A stretch of 64,000 nt of DNA from Micrasema longulum. Taxonomy: Eukaryota > Arthropoda > Insecta > Trichoptera > Brachycentridae. The DNA lies in contig JAGVSM010002366.1 of NCBI GenBank assembly GCA_022494885.1, forward strand, positions 1 through 64,000, read 5' to 3'. The position numbers were made by a program, and so were the translations under genes. The notes below the pieces were generated by a model. That model was not told where the DNA came from, ran no database searches, and saw nothing but the letters and a program-made list of their open reading frames with translations. This document shows positions 21,175 through 32,599 of this stretch, in pieces (positions within the stretch are counted from its first letter, which is position 1; every line of letters begins with the position of its first letter).

Positions 21175-21835
21175 ATAATGTAACCTTGCATATGGACACC
21201 CCCAAGGAGACTTAAGTTCTCAGATGCAGTATGCTGTGAAAAATTGTCAAATAAACTGCTCCAAAATTCTACAACAAAATAATGTTTTTAAGTTTTTTTC
21301 TGTACAGTAAAAATATGAAAAACATTGTGTTAATGTTAACCCTGTAAAGGAAAATTTCCATAAATTCCATAAGCACGTATGTATTCCTCAGAAGGTAAAG
21401 TAATAACATCCAGCTGTTGCTCCAAATGCTGGTGAACATTGTGAAAACATTCACGCGACACACGCGCCGGCTGACGTCATTAAGGGTACATTCAAATTAA
21501 TAATAGTACTGTTATTCTGTACAACTGTTATCCTCCGTTATTTTAGTCCGACGTGATAAAAACTTACAGAAACATACTTTAGGAAATTGAATATTACATT
21601 CGCAAGCGTGTTGATTTACAAAGATAACAAAAGTATAGAGAAAACCAGCCATATGTGTTATTGAAAAGAAGTAAGTTGTCAGGTAGTTTTATCTCTGTTG
21701 AAATAAAAAAAACTGATATTGTCCGTATAAAAATAAATTTTCCTATTCGTAACTTTGTATATGCAGTATTTTTTTGTGATGCTTATATTTTTTTACGTAA
21801 CGATTTAATGTTATTTAATGATTTCGAAAGTTTTT
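21175..21835. other. Non-coding stretch
   Basis: Nothing recognised. Frames at 21269-21463 (-) and 21655-21837 (+) have no motif. Confidence 0.45.
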
Positions 21836-21839
21836 AATA

Positions 21840-22150
21840 GGTATGTCCAAATGTTTGTTGAAGGTGTGAAATTCCTCCCCTATGAGCCATTGAGATGTAA
21901 ATTTATTCCCACAAATAAGGAAAACACTTCTGGGATGAGAATATGGAACTAAAGGCATTTACAAGGCTTTTGACGTGTCATCGGCTGGTTTAAGTGGTCA
22001 TTTTACACACTATATAACATTCGCCGTTCTGCCCATGTTTAAACATCCGAATTTTCTAAACTATTCTATCCATTAACTTTTGTTAAGTAAAAGAGCTGAA
22101 AACTTTATGGACGTGCTTGAGATTTCTCTTTCTGTCGCAATAAATAAGAC
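21840..22150. repeat. Family C arm
   Basis: GTATGTCCAAATGTTTGTTG, then GGCATTTACAAGGCTT, CATCGGCTGGTTTAAGTGGT, TTTACACAC, TTCTGCCCATGTTTAAACAT. This is the longest single-arm copy and shows the outer end missing from the palindrome's left side at 4258. Confidence 0.6.
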
Positions 22151-22261
22151 ATTCAAAAGATGTTTTTTTTTCAATAAACAATATTTGAAGCATGTTTTGA
22201 AAAACAATTTATCAATACATTAAATCGAACTTTAGTTATCTTTTTTTTTTTATAAAAAAAA

Positions 22262-22395
22262 ATAATATTTGCGTTATTATGATTTACCGAAATATTTAAT
22301 TTTAAGGGCCATTTTCAAAGAGTTGTAAATAACTCACTGTTAGAAAATGGGAACCAATTTTGGATGAAGAATACAGTTCTGATGGTAAAATGTAG
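22262..22395 (-). mobile_element. SINE3 copy, head truncated
   Basis: Reading minus, keeps TTCTAACAGTGAGTTATTTA, CAACTC, GGCCCTTAAAATTAAATATT and ATAATAACGCAAATATT. The tRNA-like head is absent beyond about 22395. Confidence 0.65.
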
Positions 22396-22733
22396 GGAGA
22401 ACCCTAAACGAATAGTTTTGACTTGATGATCGCTCTAATATGCAACAAAAAATATTTAAATGGGAAAGTTCACTGGTTTATTTTATTTTTTAGTAGACTA
22501 ACAAATAAAGTCAAAATTTAAATATATAAATATCTTATTATCAGCGCTGTGATTTTTTAAAGTTTTTTAATTTTGAAATACTCCGCCTCTGACCTCAGAA
22601 GTTCTCGTTAAAGAGTGTTGGTAGTGAGTTGGCTTTCCTGAAACCAAGAATCCACCATTGGTTGATTCGGAAAATTTTGCGGATTAATTTATTTATTTAT
22701 TCATAAAAATATACAAATTTAACAAAAAAAACT

Positions 22734-23280
22734 TTAACTCTTTTATATATTAAAAATACAAGACTTGATAAATCTATCTTATGATTTAATGCACCCATAT
22801 TTTTTGTAATGTTCAAATGGACATTTTCACACCGCATTTGGAAAGTAAAAATTGTATTGCTAAGCTGGATGTTAATATAAAAATATTTATCCTCGCTACG
22901 CGAAGAATGAATGTCTGCTAATTCAGCAACACATCTGTATAAGAGAGAGCACGAAGATAGAACGCATAACAAGGAAGACAAAGGGGCTGTTTTGTAGCGG
23001 GTGTTGTGTAAAACAGATTCAGTTGGTTGATGGCAGTGATAAGGGATGCACGCGCGTAATATGAGCGGCGAATTTATGATTTTTAATTTATTTTGCTGTG
23101 ACAGGGTAAAATTATATGTTTATTTGTATCAATTATGGAAAATAAATTATTAAACAGTATGTCAACATGTTTTTTTTTCAAATGTCTGAACTTTAGAATA
23201 TTCCTTCTTTTAGTAGTGGTAACACGATGTTACATCACCGCGCGCAAAGATATTATTTACCACAGTCTTTTAAGAGTTAA
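22734..23280 (+). mobile_element. TTAA-bounded MITE family E, copy 1
   Basis: Begins TTAACTCTTTT and ends AAGAGTTAA. Internal blocks shared with 39138-39684 (inverted) and 62822-63381: ACAAGACTTGATA, AATGGACATTTT, CGCATTTGGAAAG, GAATGAATGTCTGC, GAGAGCACGA, ACACGATGTTACATCACCGC, CACAGTCTTTT. TTAA at both ends fits the piggyBac target duplication. The 94-codon minus frame 22697-22981 is not conserved between copies. Confidence 0.7.
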
Positions 23281-23284
23281 CTCT

Positions 23285-23765
23285 ATGAGACCAAGAGCCG
23301 TGTGTTGAGTAGGGATACAACATAATGGAAATTGGAAGCATTATGTTTAAAGTTGTTCGTTACCTCTGTCCGTGACGTTACAAGTTACGATCGAATCATT
23401 GGTTAGTTTCTATTGGTTGATTCGGAAGAACTTGTGGTGAAGTTTGAAATAGTTCAAGTAAGTATTTTTTTGATAAATTTTCGAGAAAATTCACCCAACA
23501 AATAAATGCTTTTTAAGTGCTTCGCCTAAAGAAAAATTTTTTTTACCACATGTAAGAAAACATATTTTACATCTAATTTTCCGAGCACTTAACATGCTCA
23601 CTGAAGTGCTAATAAAGTGCCATGTGCACCCTTGATTTAGATAGAGAAACGATGATGATGATGATGAAATTCGTTTACAGAAATGTTGTCAAAATCAATG
23701 TGTTAAAAAAAAACTACTGAATTTTTTTTCTTACAGTTTGTTGACAATATATCAGTTATGATAAA
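23285..23765. other. Non-coding stretch
   Basis: No gene seen. Short GATGATGATGATGATGA run at 23651-23667 without a recognisable LINE or SINE body before it. Confidence 0.4.
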
Positions 23766-23770
23766 ATATT

Positions 23771-24030
23771 TGTCGGCATCGTGTTGTAGTTGTTAGCGCG
23801 TTTGCCTACCATGCAGGAGGTTTTGGGTTCGATTCCTGACATGATTGACATTAAATATTGATTTTTAAAAAATGTGTCTTTACACTAGAATATTTCACGG
23901 TCCCCGGACTGGCACCTGAAGCGTAAGACTGATCATCTTATCTACATGTATAAAAAAATATCAAGATAAGCTGTGATTGATGTACCAAAGCCGTGTCCTA
24001 TACACCATCAGGTACGAAAAGGGGAAAAAC
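23771..24030 (+). mobile_element. SINE1 copy, nearly full length
   Basis: Head GTCGGCATCGTGTTGTAGTT, GTTAGCGCGTTTGCCTACCA, GGGTTCGATTCCTGACATG (A and B boxes). Body ACACTAGAATATTTCACGGT, GGACTGGCACCTGAAGCGTA, AGACTGATCATCTTATCT, TGATGTACCAAAGC and CACCATCAGGTACG. The tail has decayed to an A-rich run instead of (GAT)n. This is the best reference copy for the family in this window. Confidence 0.8.
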
Positions 24031-24034
24031 AAAA

Positions 24035-24770
24035 TAAAAAAAATTAAAGCTGCTATATTGAATCTTAGAAAAAAGTAAATCATTTAATTTATTACTGTTA
24101 TTTTATTTATTCATTCAAAATTACACTTGTATATATAATGATAGGTACTTTGTCATCTGATTTCATTTAAGAGTAGATTTAATACATTCGTAGGAGATAT
24201 ATTATGGGTTTGTATTATGCTGTTTACTACTTTGAAACTTTAGGGTTACTCTCAGAGGAAATTGATATATCAAATATATGGGATATTGGTTTTTCCTTTG
24301 GACACCGGATATAAGAAGATTTTAATATGTCATATCTGTTGCTTCAAAAGAAGTTTAAATCTGATCTCATCCGAATCAAATCAATCCGTGAAAGCGTATT
24401 AAGCTTGTATATTTTTATTACAGTTTCTAAGTAGTATCAAAGAAGTAATTTGAAAAATTTGAATCTTAAATATATCCCGATACGCTCATAGAGTTTAAAT
24501 AAAAATTCGATGTTAGTCAGTTCATATTATTAATTTATTTCAATCTTCAAATACAAAGAATAAATACTTTAGCTGACCTATTGCTAAAAGCAATATTTTC
24601 CAGCCATCAAAAAAACAGACGGGTCAAAAGAATAGTTGGTCAAATATTTGTACTAAATACGAAAATATATGTCAGAAGATACATACATGAACAAATCGTA
24701 ATTAATTCAAATGACAGCTGTTTTTTAATCGGGAGATAAATCTTGCACATATTACTTAAGTAAAAGTAAC
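24035..24770. other. Non-coding stretch
   Basis: Nothing recognised. Confidence 0.4.
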
Positions 24771-24774
24771 AAAC

Positions 24775-25480
24775 AAACACACCAAACAAACCATCACGCC
24801 GTTTCCCCGTAGGGATAGGCAGAGAGAATAGAACGCCATATCACTCTATCTTTGCATACAGACCTCGCTTCCTCTACATTCACACATCTTCTCATGCACG
24901 CACGCCGATTATTTCTACTTTTGACTTGTCCATCATCAAGTATTTGATGGACTTGATCGTGCCGTGTCTTTCTCGGTCTTCCTCGTTTTCTGCATCCATC
25001 AACATTTACATCGTGGATCCTTTTAGCCGTTCTTTCGCTGTCCATTCGCTGTACATGTCCAAACCAACGCATCACCCCTCTTGATTATGTCGATAGTGCA
25101 TGTCTCAGCCTTACACACTTCACGGATCTCGACATTTGTGCGCCTATCATACATCGTTTTACGACACATTTGCCTAAGGGATCGCATTTCGACAGCATTC
25201 AACCGACTTTCATCATCATTTTTCCAATTCCATACTTCGCTCCCATACATTAGAGTTGACAATAAAACTGCGTTGTGAACTGCTACTTTAGCCTCTTGCG
25301 ATAAACATTTGTTTGCCAAAGTAGATTTCAGTGCACCGTTTACCCTGTTCACAGCACTCACCCTCCTTTCAATATCTTTCTCAGTCTTTCCATCCCTAGT
25401 AAACATACTTCCCAGGTACACAAATTCTTCTACCTGATTCAGAATATCTCTGTTCACACTGATCTCATGTATATAAAACA
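24775..25480 (-). mobile_element. RTE-type LINE ORF2 C-terminal fragment
   Basis: Minus strand, from about 25470: VEEFVYLGSMFTRDGKTEKD, IERRVSAVNRVNGALKSTLA, AVHNAVLLSTLMYGSEVW, LNAVEMRSLRQMCRKTMYDR, a frameshift near 25070, then MRWFGHVQRMDSERTAKRI, GRPRKTRHDQ, RRACMRRCVNVEEARSVCKD and SILSAYPYGE before the stop. This is the region after the RT palm of RTE-like elements, in order and well preserved, with one visible frameshift. It is 5'-truncated near 25480. The A/C-rich run CAAACACACCAAACAAACC at its 3' edge is probably the tail. A poorer fragment lies at 30640-30880. Confidence 0.85.
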
Positions 25481-25744
25481 TAATAATTAAAAGTAAATTA
25501 TGTTTTATGTACATGTTTAAGGATAAGAAATGTGAAATCAGATATTCGGTTTGAAAGGAGAGAGAAAGAAAGGAAAAGTAAGAAAATATAAATAATGCCC
25601 ACTCTACCCCCACTGTGTAAATTTTATATCATGTTAGTTTGTAATTAACCCTAAAAAGGGTATGGTATTTTACTGAAACTAGTTAGTTATTGAATTATAA
25701 AAAAAATATAGTGGTACAAACAGAAAAAACAAAATTATTGCATC

Positions 25745-26312
25745 GTTTATATATTTATTTATTATATATATGGCCTAAGCCAATTACAACAGTTACATGA
25801 AGAAACATGAATGCAAGAAACTTAACAACAATAACATAAAACTATTAAGCAAAGACAAACAAGGGCAAAACAATAATTGTATACAATATATTCATAAAAA
25901 CGAAAGACCTAAGACTTCGAGCTAAACCATATCAATCCAAGTTCATCCCACATTGTTTAGTCGCGAAGAGATCTACGAAAGGCCGGAAGATCTATTCCAA
26001 AGAATTTCAAGCCGTGTAATGAATTGATTAATCTACACATTCTGGACATTGGGGCATAAAAACCAAAGTTGCTCTAGAAGATTTTATAAATAGCAGATTT
26101 TGACTTCTGGTGACACGGTTGGGAACGTGAAAAGAAATTGATTGCAACAGAGATGGGACATCACTTAAAGTATGTATTTTGAAAATGCATATAAGGTCCA
26201 TCTCAGTTCTGTCGCTTCAATGAAGACAGATTAAGAGATTGCTCTATTTCAAAATAGGAATAATTACCGCTTAGTAATCCGAGCAACCATGCCACTTTTC
26301 TAAGAAAACGAT
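25745..26312 (-). mobile_element. LINE family A 3' end, copy 1
   Basis: Minus strand: QHRFLRKVAWLLGLLSGNYS, then after frame breaks SNFGFYAPMSRMCRLINS and LKFFGIDLPAFRRSLRD before the stop, then a 3' UTR ending in AATAAATAAATATAT. The UTR block GGCTTAGGCCATATATATAA matches copies at 37848-38140 (-) and 45390-45918 (+). Confidence 0.75.
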
Positions 26313-26314
26313 GT

Positions 26315-26945
26315 TGGAATAATAATAATTTATTGTCTCAAAAATCTTAAAATCAACACTAAATATTCAAACATATAAATCTAAATTTAAAAAACACAAA
26401 AAACCCACTCTGGACTGAATTCCATACAGTAGAAAATTGAATATATTTTAGAAAATAATATCTTATTTTAGGAATCTGTTTTAGATAGTAAAAATAAAAT
26501 CTAAATAAAATAAAAAATATGTGTGTATAGATAATAAATATTTAAAGGTATTTATAAAAATAAATAAAAACGAATAAAAACGAACTCCCTCTCAAAACAC
26601 GAGTTTTCACTCTATTAGAGAGGTAGAAACGTTATTTTTAATTATGCATGTATTAACCAGTTTGTAATTTTATACTTACTTTTAAAATATTTTTTTTTCA
26701 ATAAATATAAAAAAAAAATTTTTGTTTTAAATTTTATGCAAAAATAATAAATATAAAAAAGAAGAACGAAAAAAAATATTGTCAAAATCGAATAAAATGG
26801 TACAAAATATTTTTTAAATAGTAGAAAAAAAAGCATTCAAATGAAAAATAAACCTATACATTAAATCAAATATGTCTAAAATATTTCAATAAAAATAATA
26901 AAAATGCATGTAATGAGAGATAAAAATACTCTGTGTGTCATAAAA
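26315..26945. other. AT-rich stretch, possible LINE 3' UTR
   Basis: Low-complexity AT DNA. AATAATAATTTATTGTCTCA at 26320 looks like the inverted end of a LINE 3' UTR, and WNSVQSGFF can be read on minus near 26400, but neither is decisive. The lysine- and phenylalanine-rich minus frame 26642-26836 is an AT artefact. Confidence 0.35.
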
Positions 26946-26948
26946 ATT

Positions 26949-27236
26949 GTCGGCCTCTAGTGCAGTAGTCCGCGCGTTTCCCTGCCACGTAAGAGGTCTC
27001 GGGTTAGATTCCCGGCGTGGTTGCAATAAAGTATTTATTTTAAAAGTGGTTTTTACACTATAATATTTCATTGTCCCAGGACTGGCTCCTGAAGCGTTAG
27101 ACTGATGACATCTTACCTTCATGTAACAAAAAAATGATCAATACAAGCTGCGATTGGTGTACCAATGCCATGCCCTATGCACCATCCTTATGGAGCATAT
27201 GGCACGGCAGTTGAGGAAAGGGGAACGTTGATGAAA
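26949..27236 (+). mobile_element. SINE1 copy with a 20-odd-bp insertion
   Basis: Head GTCGGCCTCTAGTGCAGTAG, CGCGCGTTTCCCTGCC, GTCTCGGGTTAGATTCCCGG. Body TACACTATAATATTTCATTG, GGACTGGCTCCTGAAGCGTT, CATGTAACAAAAAAATGATC and GCGATTGGTGTACCAATGCC. Between CACCAT and the final GAGGAAAGGGGAACGTTGAT it carries extra sequence (GGAGCATATGGCACGGCAG) absent from other copies. Confidence 0.8.
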
Positions 27237-27239
27237 AAT

Positions 27240-28225
27240 ACTGAGTTTCCTAAATGAAAGTTTTACATGAATAATAAATCACCATAGAGACGGTCTGTCT
27301 ACTCAACACTTTCGTAAAAAAGATATAATTTTATAATGACACATTATTATGACATGTTTCCGAGTCAAGTGACAGCATATCAAATATTTTCCGAACAATA
27401 TAATTCAACGTACGACGCCCATAATAATTTTAATACTCGACCTTATAAAATGTTGAAAGAACCCTAATTATGACAATTGTAAATGAATAGGTACTAAGCA
27501 CTAATTTCATTATTATATTTTATTCGTATATTTTAAATCCTTCACAAAAGCATTTACTGCGCAGTGAGATCCCGGGTCAATTCAACCGGAAAAAACTAAA
27601 AACAAGTACTCTTACCTCGGTAATTCAATCTGGGATGCCGGTCACGATTTAAAAAAAAAATCTTCGCCATTCATTCCACGGTTTCTCAAGAAATTAATGC
27701 AGTTTTCCGCCTCGTTGCTGTAAAGACGTTCATTTCTACTTTAAATGGGCTTAATCATTAGACTTGAAAATAAGATAAAAATTCTGAAAAAATATTTCGT
27801 AATCATTGAAGATTTTTATTTTACGGCAAAACCAGTTTATGATTAGCTGACTGATAAGTGAACATAAATATATGTTTAAACTTAGTCGAAGATGTATTTG
27901 ATTTTAAATAGATTTTTTTTTCGTTCATTGTTAATTTCCTGAAAGCGTGAAACATTTTTTTTATTGTAAGACCACTCATTAGTTTTTTTTTGGATGAGTA
28001 GTATAGTTTTGTAGTTCAATATGATATGTAGTCGTTTACATCATCGGGTAAATGTAAAATGTAATTTATTTATGCCAAACTAGTTGTGTGAATGAAAAAA
28101 ATAAACTCCCCTGTTTTACTGCATACAAATTCAGTGCTGAAAATCGGCGAAATATTTATGTTCTGTTTGTAAAACAGTGACAATGGTATTTAGTACAATT
28201 AAGCAAAAAATAAATCAAATTATAT
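27240..28225. other. Non-coding stretch
   Basis: Nothing recognised. A CTTACCTCGGTAA sequence near 27615 is a possible minus-strand splice donor but has no supported exon beside it. Confidence 0.4.
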
Positions 28226-28229
28226 GCAA

Positions 28230-28760
28230 ACATATATAGGGAGAGAATTCAATTATGCGTGCACTTTTAGAACTCTTTACTTTACATATGTTCGAAGTCA
28301 ATTAGAATTCGCATCTCCCGCTTGGAGCCCTCAATACAAAAAATACATTAACCGAATTGAATCTATACAATCAAAATTTATATCGTATTGCAATTTTAGA
28401 CGGTTGCCCTAGAATACAGGTCCAGACGAATCTACAAACTTACCTAAACTCCAAACTCTCCAAACTCGAATGAACATGGCTGACGCCATTTTTATGTATA
28501 AAACTTTGAATAACATGATAGATTGCCCTAAGATTCCATCACTTATTAATTTTAGAGTCCCAGTAACGTAGACCAGAAACCAATCTCTTTTTAAAATTTC
28601 TAGATGTTCCACTAAATCTTTTAAAAATTCATTTGTCAATAGAACCTGCAATATGTGTAATCAGATATTAAATTGTATTTATATTAATAACATATCTTTA
28701 ACTTTTTTTAAAAGTAAAATTATCAAAAATAATTCAAGTTATGATGTTGCGCCTTGAATC
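28230..28760 (+). mobile_element. LINE RT C-terminal remnant
   Basis: Frame 28257-28412 reads LRTLYF-like TFRTLYFTYVRSQLEFASPA, WSPQYKKYINRIESIQSKFI, YCNFR: the RT thumb-adjacent region (L..Y...VRS.LEY....W.P......IE..Q..F). After frame breaks: MADAIFMYKTLNN, IPSLINFRVP, TRNQSLFKI, NRTCNMCNQILNCI, and a stop near 28757. A dead, frameshifted C-terminus of about 170 codons. Confidence 0.8.
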
Positions 28761-28764
28761 CGCA

Positions 28765-30635
28765 GCCTATATTATGCAGGTTATGTGCAGTTCTGTATGT
28801 AGGCACATTATAAATGTACACTGTATGGTCAACTATATTTGTATTATATATTATTATGTGCAACTGTGTAACCAATATTCAAAAGTAGATAAATTTTGAA
28901 TCATATGTATTAAATTTACATTTACATTTCTAGTAATATTATAAGTTTTGTATTATTAGTTTTTTTATGGTATGTATAATTTTTAAGTGTCAACATTGAC
29001 AATAACAATATTACGTGGAAGCCTCTAATTTGACTTTATGAAATGTATTTATGGTATAATTGATTCTTATAAATTTATAAATGTCTGTTGGCTTTCCAAT
29101 GAATTAAATTTAAAGAATAATAAAAACATATTAGACACTGTCTATCCTCAGTGAGTATTTATATATAACTGTTCTGAATAAGTCAGCATTAATTTATTTT
29201 TTTATAAATTACTGAAATAATCTATAATTTTGATTTTGATTGATTTGGAGGTAATAGAAATAAAAACAAAGATGGCTGATAAAAAATAAAATAATATTCA
29301 TTACGTTATTCCACAAAACTTATCCCGAACAAATAAATAAAATAAATCTAAGACCGATATTCCAACAGAGATGAAAGAAATATTATTGATATGGATATTT
29401 ATTTATATTAAAATACAAGAATTGAGCTACATTTGGTTTTATATATTTTAGCTCTTTGGGTAAAAACCCGTGTTGAGTTGAAATGTTTAACACAATGTAA
29501 ATATGATACAATACTTTATTTTATCAGACACTTGGGATAACATTATAATTAATATTTTGTTTAAAGTTTGGCTAAATTTATGAAGTGTACATATAATTAA
29601 ACAGAAAATATTATTTAAATAAATTGTTGGTTTAAATTATATAAAACATAAGAAAATAAAAAAAAAAACATTGATAACGCAAAATAAAGAAACAAAAAGT
29701 AATTGTAAAAAAAGGTTTTTTTGAATACTAATAATAAACTATTAACAAAACTTAAAATTCATTATAAATTAAAAATAAATACTGAATGTTTATTTTTAAA
29801 TATCAATAGTAATTTCATACATGATAAGACTATATAATGGTAAAAAAAAAAACAAAATAAATTAAATTACCAATAACATTTGTTAAAAAAAATGTTAGTC
29901 AATTGATGAAGCATTTTTTTAAATTGAAAAATAGCTAAATATGACCATTTAAAAAAAAAAATACTCATATTATATCTCCGGATTTTTCAACATTTAGTGA
30001 AAAAAAATTCAACATCAACAAATATTCAACACATTTACTAACATTAGAATATGGATTTTTAATAAAATTACTATTTTTTCAAAACTCATTAAAGCTCTCC
30101 TTCAAAATACATAAAAAATATGTAATATCTTTTGAAAAAATATGTAATAACAATCTCTTAATAAATTTAGTGTAGAGCGTTCTTGGGGTGATTTGCAACA
30201 AAAAAACTCAACATGAATTATTTTGAGTCATAACAAAACACATTTGGACACAGAAAAAATATATTTCCTCATTGTGCAAGTACAATTTAGTATTGACATT
30301 TGAATTAATAAGTAATTTAGGAGTCCTTACACAATCATTACCACAAGAGGTTCGTGAAGAATGATTATTGAAGCCACTAACACGTTTGTGTGCGGTTTCC
30401 CTTTGCGAAAGTTTCTTGATCTCTCCTTGGGGTGTAATTATGATGAACCTTGGAATTCTCAACAAAGGGTAGGATCGAGAACTTCTATATATAACGTATA
30501 TGGGTGCCCGCGTTCCTTACTCAGCACCTATGTACAATGTACATTGTACATAAATATAGTAATATGCGTAGTAGTAGTACAGAGCTAGGTTGTATACGTC
30601 AAATCATTCACACTATTACTACTACTTTCACGCCA
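28765..30635. other. Highly AT-rich stretch
   Basis: No gene recognised. 29600-30180 is low-complexity A/T. The 30330-30580 region has more balanced composition, with two overlapping opposite frames (30208-30465 minus, 30361-30588 plus) that I cannot assign. Confidence 0.45.
30529..30552. repeat. Perfect 24-bp palindrome
   Basis: TATGTACAATG followed by its exact inverse, with no spacer. It could extrude as a cruciform or bind a dimeric protein, but it may be chance or a repeat relic. Confidence 0.7.
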
Positions 30636-30639
30636 TTTC

Positions 30640-30880
30640 TATCATAACCATCATTCTGACATACATTCTCAGCTTCTTCTACATCCATAAATCTTGTGAC
30701 GTATGCTCTTTGGTTCTGTCTGCATTTGATATAACCAGACTAAAGATTCGGTTGATCTGATTATGCCACGTCTTCTTTGGCTATTTTCATCCTGCGTTAC
30801 CATTTACACTATTTCAAATAAATCATCTATTGTATTATTTTTCTATATTGCGAGCGTTCAGAGCTCCTCTGATGTCACAA
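30640..30880 (-). mobile_element. Diverged RTE-type LINE fragment
   Basis: Aligns by eye with the 3' part of the fragment at 24830-25020: CATTCTCAGCTTCTTCTACA, TCCATAAATCTTGTGACG, CACGTCTTCTTTGG, CATTTACA. No intact frame. Same orientation as the longer copy. Confidence 0.55.
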
Positions 30881-30912
30881 GTTTCTTAATAGTTTGTATA
30901 ATTAATATTGAA

Positions 30913-30980
30913 AGCAGGTGTCGTGTGTTAGACGGCTAACTGTGAAATTTGCGTCACAGGTTCGATTCCAGCAAGTTCAA
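30913..30980 (+). repeat. tRNA-like SINE head
   Basis: GCAGGTGTCGTGTGTTAGAC, GGCTAACTGTG and CACAGGTTCGATTCCAGC form a plausible A box/B box pair about 35 bp apart. The body downstream matches none of SINE1-3. It may be a fourth family or a decayed tRNA pseudogene. Confidence 0.35.
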
Positions 30981-31124
30981 ATATTTTTTTTTGATTGGTA
31001 TGAGTGTTGTGGTTTATTTTTCATAACTTTCTTTCATATCTTCACGTTCCCACCTGCTGACCAGCTTTTAAGACAAAGGCTTAACAGGTCAGGTATTTTA
31101 AAAAAAATGTCTTCAAACATTTAG

Positions 31125-31195
31125 ATAAGTGTTGGTAAATATTTGTATTGTAACGGCGTATCGACTTTATCATGTCCACCGGTTTTAAGATATGC
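31125..31195 (-). repeat. Family B terminal fragment
   Basis: TAAGTGTTGGTAAATATTTG, CGACTTTATCATGTCCACCG and GTTTTAAGA match the inverted end of family B. The ribozyme-like core beyond ACCGGT is absent. Confidence 0.5.
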
Positions 31196-31234
31196 CCATT
31201 TTTTCGTCATATTACTATTATTATAATTATTACA

Positions 31235-31370
31235 ACAATAGTAAATGTTACACAGCGTCAAAAGTGGCTGTTGAAACCAGCTAATCACTGGTCATAAGCT
31301 CTGTAAATACCTAGACTTTTTTATTGCCTTCCATAAGATGTTCTTCAGCCTTGTTGTAATATGTTGACGT
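31235..31370. repeat. Family C arm
   Basis: TGTTACACAG, GTGGCTGTTGAAACCAGCTA, ATCACTGGTCATAAGCTCTG, TAAATACCTAGACTT and CTTGTTGTAATATGTTG match family C. It directly follows a family B end, as the C arm follows an A2 end at 8893. Confidence 0.6.
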
Positions 31371-31374
31371 AATA

Positions 31375-32065
31375 TAAATTTACTTATGTAAAATAGTTTT
31401 TGCTTTTTTTCAGTAATAATATCACGCTGTCAAAGTTACAATGATCATTTATCATATTTAAAAACGTTTGAATATCAATTGTAAATTTATTAAAGAATAC
31501 TGTAGTTTTTTATCGATAAATCGAAATACCCGTAAATCAGTGTATTTTTGTCAAGACTCGGTTTTTGGACTGAAACCAAAGAGCAAAGGCAGACAGGACG
31601 GCCATTTTGAATACATCGACACTGAAATGAAAAGATCCCATCTGAATTATCAAACTGAAGACATTAATCATGAATATTTATAGGATTTACCCGATTTGGC
31701 GTTCAAGACGAGATGAATAGACATTGACTATTGATTCTGTACTTCGAAACAATTGTATGGATTTAAATATGCCACCAATAATACATGAGAAGGCAATGAT
31801 AATACTTATTAGATGTGGAAGATAGAAATTAATACTGCATTTTAAAAATGTATTTGTGAATATACTTACTATCGTATTATAAACATAATATTAAACATTC
31901 ACACAAAATTACTTTAACTGTCTAATAAGAGTTATTTATCTCGTTCTAAGGCAGTCAAAATGTAAAACAATAATCAATACAATAAAAAAACAAGTTGAAA
32001 AACATGTGCTTTCCGAAACTTTATAGTGTTGCTTCCAAATAAGTTCAATTGGTTATAAAATAAAT
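31375..32065. other. Non-coding stretch
   Basis: Nothing assignable. The 71-codon frame 31468-31683 has a normal-looking composition (GLKPKSKGRQDGHFEYID) but no known motif. Confidence 0.35.
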
Positions 32066-32069
32066 ATAA

Positions 32070-32215
32070 ACAAACTTTGTTTTTAAGCACTATTTTTTTT
32101 TTCTATCGACCAGTTTCAAATCAACACAAGCTTTATTATCACTTTACAATTAAAGTAATAAATCTTATTCTGTTTTATTTTCAAAGTGTTGATTAAATAT
32201 TAAATCGAAACACAT
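32070..32215. repeat. ACCGGT-type A2 terminal fragment
   Basis: AAACTTTGTTTTTAAGCACT, T-run, ATCGACCAGTTTCAAATC and AATCTTATTCTGTTTTATTT align with 8818-8870 and 39695-39790. ACCGGT has changed to ACCAGT. Confidence 0.5.
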
Positions 32216-32524
32216 GAAGCCAATGAGCCAAGTTTTTTTTGTCATCTTGTTCTCGCAAATACAGGTGGTAATTACGCCACAATAACTCTTTGTGTACACA
32301 TGTATGTCAATATATTTGCTACCTACGGGGCCCTGATTAAGATGTTGCATTTGCCTACCGTGGGTACCGATATTGTCCCGGCGCCAGAATAACAACTAAA
32401 CCTATTGTGTGTACATGTGTCTTTTATATTCTTACCGCGATCGCAAAGAACATATTTTGCGATCAATAACTATTAAATCCACTGTGTTGTGTAATCATCA
32501 AGTGCCCCTCCTTCGTGCCCACAG

Positions 32525-32592
32525 GTTTGGATCTGATCCTGACTGCCACGACAGAAGTTGCAGACAAGAAAGGTGTCAGAACACAGAATAAG
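32525..32592 (+). CDS. Candidate internal exon, 68 bp, host gene unknown
   Basis: The 3' splice site CCCCTCCTTCGTGCCCACAG ends at 32524 after a pyrimidine-rich tract. A 5' splice site AAG|GTAGGT follows at 32592/32593. Only one frame is open: two leading bases, then LDLILTATTEVADKKGVRTQ and NK, ending at phase 0. The residues look like ordinary globular protein, unlike the AT-artefact frames around it, and base composition is balanced. Flanks are repeat-rich, so its neighbours would lie across very long introns. I do not recognise the protein. It could still be chance: 22 codons is short. Confidence 0.35.
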
Positions 32593-32599
32593 GTAGGTA

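Noticed and set aside
22697..22981. 94-codon minus frame
   Set aside because: Lies across the TTAA MITE, whose other copies do not keep the frame.
26642..26836. 64-codon phenylalanine/lysine-rich frame
   Set aside because: Product of A/T homopolymer-rich DNA.
27600..27650. Minus-strand exon at a GTAAGAG donor
   Set aside because: No acceptor or open frame beside it.
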